Below are positions 58,319-64,000 of a stretch of DNA of 64,000 bases, piece by piece. This DNA is from Phytopythium helicoides (taxonomy: Eukaryota > Oomycota > Peronosporomycetes > Pythiales > Pythiaceae), in assembly GCA_024867545.1 (NCBI GenBank), contig JANFNE010000011.1, positions 1,364,001 to 1,428,000 of the forward strand, given 5' to 3'. The notes under the pieces were generated by a model. The model saw only the letters and a list, made by a program, of their open reading frames with translations. It was not told the DNA's origin and did not search any database. The stretch's first letter is position 1; the number at the start of each line of letters is the position of its first letter. Both the position numbers and the translations under genes were made by a program.

Positions 58319-61300
58319 ATGCTTGGTGCGGGCTCGCCCTCGAAGCGAATCCCCAGTCATCCCTCAGTTAGAACAGCTGAGCAGCAAGATAATGTACTTG
58401 TTGGGCAATATGAACGCGAGTTTCACGCAATATTGAAGCCTGCACTCGACCGCAACGAATCCGAAGAGCGTGCATATTTCGGCTCTATCGCTGAGAAGCT
58501 ATCGCGCACCTTACGCCGACTGTTGATACTTGAGCCTAACCAGATGAGGCGAGTGAACAAGCTGGAGCTCCTGCTATCATTTGGGGACATGCTGTATCTT
58601 GTGCGAGAGTTCAGAGCAGCATCCCTTTTCTTCTACAAGCCAGCGCTTCAATTGATCGATCCAAAGGCAAATTCCTCTAATTGTTCTGGCGAGCCCTCCC
58701 TCCCGCAAAATAAACAAGGTCAGATGTATATTCGAAGTATGTTTGGAGTCGCGTCGTGCTGTATTCAACGAGAACAACTTCTGGATCCGTACATTCGACA
58801 ACCCGGTACACTCGAGCGCCTGGATGAAGCTCTTAAAATGATTCAAGATGGGATGCGTCTTGCCGTTGATCTTGAAATGAATTATACGGGACAATTTGCA
58901 TGGCTGCTGCTGAACGGGTCGATTGCAATCTTTTCTACGACTACTCCTCTTATAAGATTGGGGTTTTCGCAAGAAGCAGTGTCGTATCTCAAATGGTGTC
59001 TACTCGCACTGAACTCATCCGTGATGCTATCAACTACTCAGTTTATCCTGTGGAAGCTACAGTTGACTGCTTTAATATGTGCATGCTACGACACACTAGC
59101 CGTTACAGATACGCATCACAGGGACAAGTATCGCAGGGCTGCGCAAGCTTGTGCTGAATGTGCTCTTGGGTTAGTTCAGAGACTACGTAAGGAAGAAGAA
59201 CTTGACTTGCCACTTCCAGAAACAACCAAACAGACTCTGGATCGAGCACAATCGATTGCGACTATATTGATCACGTGGACGAAGGCTACAGATTTGAGCC
59301 AGCTTAGTACGGCAATTGAATCCGCCTTCATTGAGCCAGTAGATCGTATACGAGCGGCAGTGGACTACATGGAGCGGATCACAATGCAGACACATGATAG
59401 GAACCACGGATGTAGTTTCCTCGCTTCTTACCCACCAGAGGATGCAGGAGCTATGAAATCCCTTTGCTCTTTCGTGATGGATATCATACTTCCACTTTCT
59501 GAGCAGCTCAACACAGGTGAAAAAAGCAATACAGCAAAAGCCCGTAACACCCTGGAATCGATATTCCCTATATCGCTTCATCTTGCAATGTTACGCTACT
59601 ACTACTGCCTTGGCCCTTCCAGTTCTTCGAATCTGACTATTATGATCACGAGCATCAGAAACAGAATGTCAGAACCGAAAGAGGGAATATTAGAGCAAGA
59701 CACGACAGCCATCCGGCATGTCATCACTATATTTGAAGGACTCGATGCCGTCAGAAATAGTAAGCTTTCAAGTGGTAATGAACACGAAACGTTGCTGACG
59801 ACGTCGGCTGCAGATGAAAAGAGTCTACGCAAACTCGCGAGCTCTCTTCGCCAATGCATATTGGAAGATTGCGGTAGTTTCTGCGAGAAAAACCGCGATC
59901 TATTAATTGCAGTTACACTTATCATTTGGGAAGAATCTAAAGTGCTACTCAAAGCAACTGAATCCATCGATGCTGCTAAACTTCCACCAAGAGAGATACA
60001 GCTTTTGCTGAGACTATTAGAGTCGATCCACCTTGTATTCGATGCATCAGAGTTTGAGGACACCTTGCTTCACTCTCACATTGTACTTCAATTAGGAAGT
60101 CTTCTACTAACAACTGGGCAGCCACGAGTCGCATACCAAGTTGCTCATCAAATGATACAAAGAATCGATGAACATCGGGATCGGATTGCTCAAATTGATT
60201 CTTTCAGAAAGACCACTATCACCCAACAACTTTGTACAAACTCAACATTTGCACCCGGGCTTTCAGATGCTACTTTTTCGTGCTGCTTCTCGCTCAGCGA
60301 CTTAATGACGAAGATTGATTCAAATTTGAAAGAGAGGGATGATGTTGGTGTGAATGGGACAGGATCGCAGTTTGGCCGCCTTCATCAAGATCTTGGATGC
60401 GCTCAAACTGATTTGCTCCTCCTACTCTATCGAGCGGAATTAAAGGCAGCGTCGATTACAAATACGCAACCGCCTTTGCCTTTAGGAGACAAGTGCAGTA
60501 AGTTTGATACAACTTCAAGTCAATTTTTATCCGACGTTGAGTCTCGAATGGTCTCGCTATGTCTTCACAATGGGTACCGAAAGGCGCTATTTTTCATCCA
60601 GCAACTCATGCATCCATCTCAAACAACAGAGAATCTCGTTCAGATTGCTGAGGAGTGTTTCAAAGCCCTGAGACGCATGGAAAAGCACGAGCGTAATGCA
60701 CATTCGCGAGCGACAAACGCTATGAAGTCGAATTCAAACTCATCAAGCACATCGGTAAAAATCAATAACGTCCCACTTGCCCCAGTTGTCATCACACGAG
60801 CGAGCTCGCTGATGGTAGTGAAGATAGTAGAGATTGATGCCTCTCGACATGTTGTTCATAACCGACCGGTTTGCTTCTACATGATCTACGGAAAGCCCGT
60901 AGGAGCAGGCACAGCCGTCTCCCTAAACAATAACCAACTACCTGGCACAGCTTCACCAATTTTCCCATCGGAACACATGCTTATTACGATCTCAGGCTTA
61001 GTACCAAATGAGAGCTACGTGTTTGCTGTCGCAGCATATGACGAGCGAGGAGAGCTGATCAATGGTATTGGTGCAACATCGGAGCCTGTTATCGCACTAA
61101 ACCCGCTTCCATTGCCTTTGTGTTACGGATATTTTGCGCAGACTTGTCAGACAATCATGTTAACAAGTCATGCCAAAAGAGCTGCAAAACACTTGTACAG
61201 TTTGGTCGTGTCGTCCAAGTGTGCGCAGCGATATTTGTGGCAAGCTAATCCATATTACCGACAGGCTCTCCGACGAGAAATCATAGCTAAGCTTCCAGTT

Positions 61301-64000
61301 CCAATTCTAGACCAATGCGCACGTGCTTTGTACATCCTAAACTACGACGAGATTGGAGATCCCGAGCTAGATGGTATGCTAATATCAAACGAGCCCGGTG
61401 GGCAATCACTCCTTAGTTCTCAAGTTGCTGTACTTGAATCGGTTCGTCAAATCGTCATCGGGGTTGAGATTGCGGCTGCTGCGGGGAATCAGTCGGTCAC
61501 ATTACAGCTTTGCTTTAAAGGCTACCGAATTTTGCTACCACTTCTTCATCTAACAAGCGGGTGTGGAGGAGCGGTATATCCTTCGCTTGTGACCCTTATT
61601 CAGGTTGGCCTTGCACTCACCTGCCCTGCTAGTATATCTTCAGCTGACTTTCTCTTTTTCTATCTGGTTCTTTTGAACAGGCACTCCAGGAAGTTGAGCG
61701 CGATGTATGGGGAGTAGAAGCCAGAAAACTATTTGCGCGTCTTCAATTCGAGCTCTTTCGCATCTTGACTCTTCAGGATAATCACGAAGTATCTGAATCA
61801 ACGAATTCACTTCTTTTGCCACTACAAAGTGTCGTCCATAGCTTGACCGATACGGCTGAACTGCTGGAGGTGCAGTGTCTCGATGAAGCGCTTGCATTGC
61901 GCCAGTTTTGCAGCACATCAGCTAGCATTCAAGGAAGCCCTCCCTCTCAAACGTCTTCTGCACCTACAACGAAAAGTACCTCCAACGCACAAAAATCTAT
62001 TGGAACGCCACAACAAACGCCTCGATCTCCTGAGGATAGTGGTTCCCGTGAGAACAGAAACATGCCGTCGATTCGAGATCTCTTGGTCAGCGCAAGCTGT
62101 GATGCGGAAAAAGCTCTGAAACAACTGGAACCACGCTTGTATTCCGACAAACGCCACATTGAAGTATCGTGCAAAGTGGCAAGTGCAGCTCTACCTCATC
62201 ACAACCTTGACGAAGTAGAAGTGTTTCTGTTGACACTGAAAGCAACGGGCGATGTCAGCGAAAACTTTCGGTCCGTGTTGAAAGCAGTAGGTGCAGAGTC
62301 GCTATTAGAGACAAATCCTCAAAGTGAATCTACTCCTCCAGATCCCGCTTTGTCTCCGCGATCGCCAATAACGTCGTCAATAAGCCAAGATAATGTTGCC
62401 AGAACCTGTACCAGCGAATTCGATTCCGAGTCTCTGACAGGTCCTGATGATATGTACCTCTATCAGTGGTGTGTGGAGCTCATGTTCCTGCAAGCCATCG
62501 TCACGGTAGGTTGATGCTTATAACCAATGCTTTGGAAAATGCCCTAATACCAATTCTTTTGTGGCGTTAGCATCGAAGGATTATCGTGTTGGGCAAAACC
62601 ATCATCGACATCTGCGTTTCGCGTGGTCCTCTCACAGAAGATTGTATCCACAGTATAATGCAGAGCGAAGAAGTACATTTACCACCTTCAGCATCTGACT
62701 GCTCGGCAACATCTCTGTACGACGTTGATACATCAGACCAAGTCCATGCATCGAGTTCACCGAACACGAGTGATCACGAAAAGTACAAGAACTTGATTTT
62801 TCAGTATATTGCAAAGATTGCTGCAGGTTGTCAGCTCTTTTACCGAGCGCGGTGTTGGCAAAGCCTTCAGGTCGCAATTCAGCATTTGTGGAACACAATC
62901 ATGCACATTTGGATTTCACCAAGCGAACTGGCTCGATCCAAGGCTCTCGTCTCCCAACTAGCCGTATGCACAAACACTATTTTGGACGTCATTGAGCAGT
63001 ATGTAGCATCAGGTACAACTTTTGAGTCCATGTTTTCAAACCGAGATCAGCAATCTGAACATGAACAGGCACCAGCGTCAACATTGATAGCGGCATCCAC
63101 GATCGCAAAACTTCGAGTGAACGGCACATGGCTTTCAAGCCTTGTAACATATTCAATCCGGGTGTTTGCGTGTGCTGGAAGTTGGGAGCGAATAGTTCGT
63201 ATGGGCGAGCGCTATTACGCATGTTGTGGTAGTACCCACGAAGGCAGTCGGTTCTCCGAGCTCAATTTTCCCATACTAGTGCACGCACAAAACCAGATTC
63301 TCCGACAACACAATGAAGCACTAGTCAGCGCCCAAGCAGAACATCTAGCTTTTGTATCAGCTTTTCAAGAGCAATCGGCGAAACGAAAAAAGAAAAAGTC
63401 ACGGCTTGTGGTTGAGGAAGTTGCAACGCCTGAAGAGCTTGCGTTTCGTGCGCGAGAAGCTGAGATGCAGATATCTATTCATGAGTTAACTTCGACTAGA
63501 GACCGCGAGGACGCTGAGCTGCAGCATCTGAAGCAGTTGCACGAAGAGATCGAGAGAGCCAGAAACAAAGGCCAGCTTGCACTAGATACTGCTCGTGAAT
63601 TAGTAATCGACTATCACCGTCGGCTTTCCATACTTGCAGCCCAAACAATCTCGACAAACGACAAAGGTGACCTGGTCATTCTCCGCCGGCAAATAGTCAG
63701 TGCATTTGCACACAGTATTGTGAGTTGCCGACAAAAGAGGCAGAAGCACCTTGTATGCCAAGCACAAGAAGAGCTCGGCGATTTTTTTCTTTCACTTGGC
63801 GATCAAGCAAACGCTGTCAAGAGCTGGCACGAGTGCCTAGACAACGCGTACTCGACCTTACGAGCTCTTAATACCTGGCGGACGATAATTACTGTTGATT
63901 GTGATGATAATAAGGCAATCAACGGTGATGCAAATGCTGCGAATGTCGAGGGAGAAGAGCTATGGGTGGCCCTTCAGAGCTTCAGTGTTCTAGGAAAGCT
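58319..64000 (+). CDS. CFAP54: CFAP54 homologue (flagellar central-pair protein), 3' end outside window
   Basis: Exons 58319-61603, 61681-62505 and 62571 onward, still open at 64000; at least 1,846 residues (human about 3,100). Introns open GTTGGC and GTAGGT, and phase 0 is kept. The N-terminal 1,000 residues are helical, TPR-like. A fibronectin-III-like segment lies at about residues 820-940 (CFYMIYGKPVGAGTAV, ISGLVPNESYVFAVAAYDER), in the same order as in CFAP54. Later come LWNTIMHIWISPSELA, a basic coiled coil, and ELGDFFLSLGDQANAVKSWH with LRALNTWR, also characteristic of CFAP54. The protein belongs to the C1d projection of the axoneme central pair and is needed for beating. Its presence implies a flagellated stage such as zoospores. 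Confidence 0.85.

Noticed and set aside
57941..58360. 139-codon minus-strand frame in the PKG/CFAP54 gap
   Set aside because: Overlaps the CFAP54 start and the divergent promoter; no domain.
1..64000. tRNA, rRNA, CRISPR, bacterial operons, viral insertions
   Set aside because: None seen by eye; spliced genes and eukaryote-only families make a prokaryotic reading untenable. A tRNAscan or Infernal run would be decisive.

Overview
This is nuclear DNA from a eukaryote, most probably an oomycete (Pythium/Phytophthora-like; the genus cannot be fixed from the sequence). Genes are tightly packed, about 26 in 64 kb. Most carry short introns of roughly 55-110 nt with CTAAC or CTGAC branch points and often GTGCGN 5' splice sites, and flagellar genes are present. 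I found no tRNA, rRNA, CRISPR or bacterial-type operon. Exon limits below were placed by hand from reading-frame continuity, splice phase and protein-family match. Transcript starts and ends are unknown.

Layout. 0-8.6 kb: mevalonate kinase, a Myb/SANT-like gene with a possible transposase scrap beside it, a DnaJ protein, a folate-receptor-like surface protein and an AI-2E/PerM-type membrane protein. 9.0-11.6 kb: a decayed Helitron (zinc-finger, N-terminal and PIF1-helicase pieces broken by stops and frameshifts). 11.8-24.8 kb: NDUFA9 (complex I), a CCDC90/MCUR1-like mitochondrial protein, a 2,623-residue Sen1/senataxin-like helicase, a THEM6-like thioesterase and two small unknown genes. 25.7-29.7 kb: a sugar transporter and RRP36 (ribosome biogenesis). 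29.9-38.9 kb: two neighbouring ARM-type genes, one a 2,287-residue single-exon protein. 39.1-48.9 kb: an OTUD6B-like deubiquitinase, a thiamin-phosphate-phosphatase-like HAD protein, a GMPPA-like protein, SIN1 (TORC2), ribosomal protein eL18, and a gene fusing an aspartyl/asparaginyl beta-hydroxylase to a sulfotransferase. 49-64 kb: a Tudor-like/C2/CFAP97-like coiled-coil protein, an ankyrin-repeat protein, a PKG with three cyclic-nucleotide domains, and CFAP54, which runs off the right edge.

How the genes relate. Most are housekeeping genes with no pathway link. Neighbours are often head-to-head with short shared promoters carrying CCAAT boxes, or tail-to-tail with gaps under 150 bp. The last 15 kb leans towards flagellum and signalling functions (CFAP97-like, PKG, CFAP54), which would suit a zoospore-forming organism. 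The most unusual items are the hydroxylase-sulfotransferase fusion, the Sen1-like helicase with a TFIIS-N/LW domain and a large serine-rich insertion after Walker A, and a 34-bp copy of a mevalonate kinase intron/exon junction about 2.2 kb from the parent gene.
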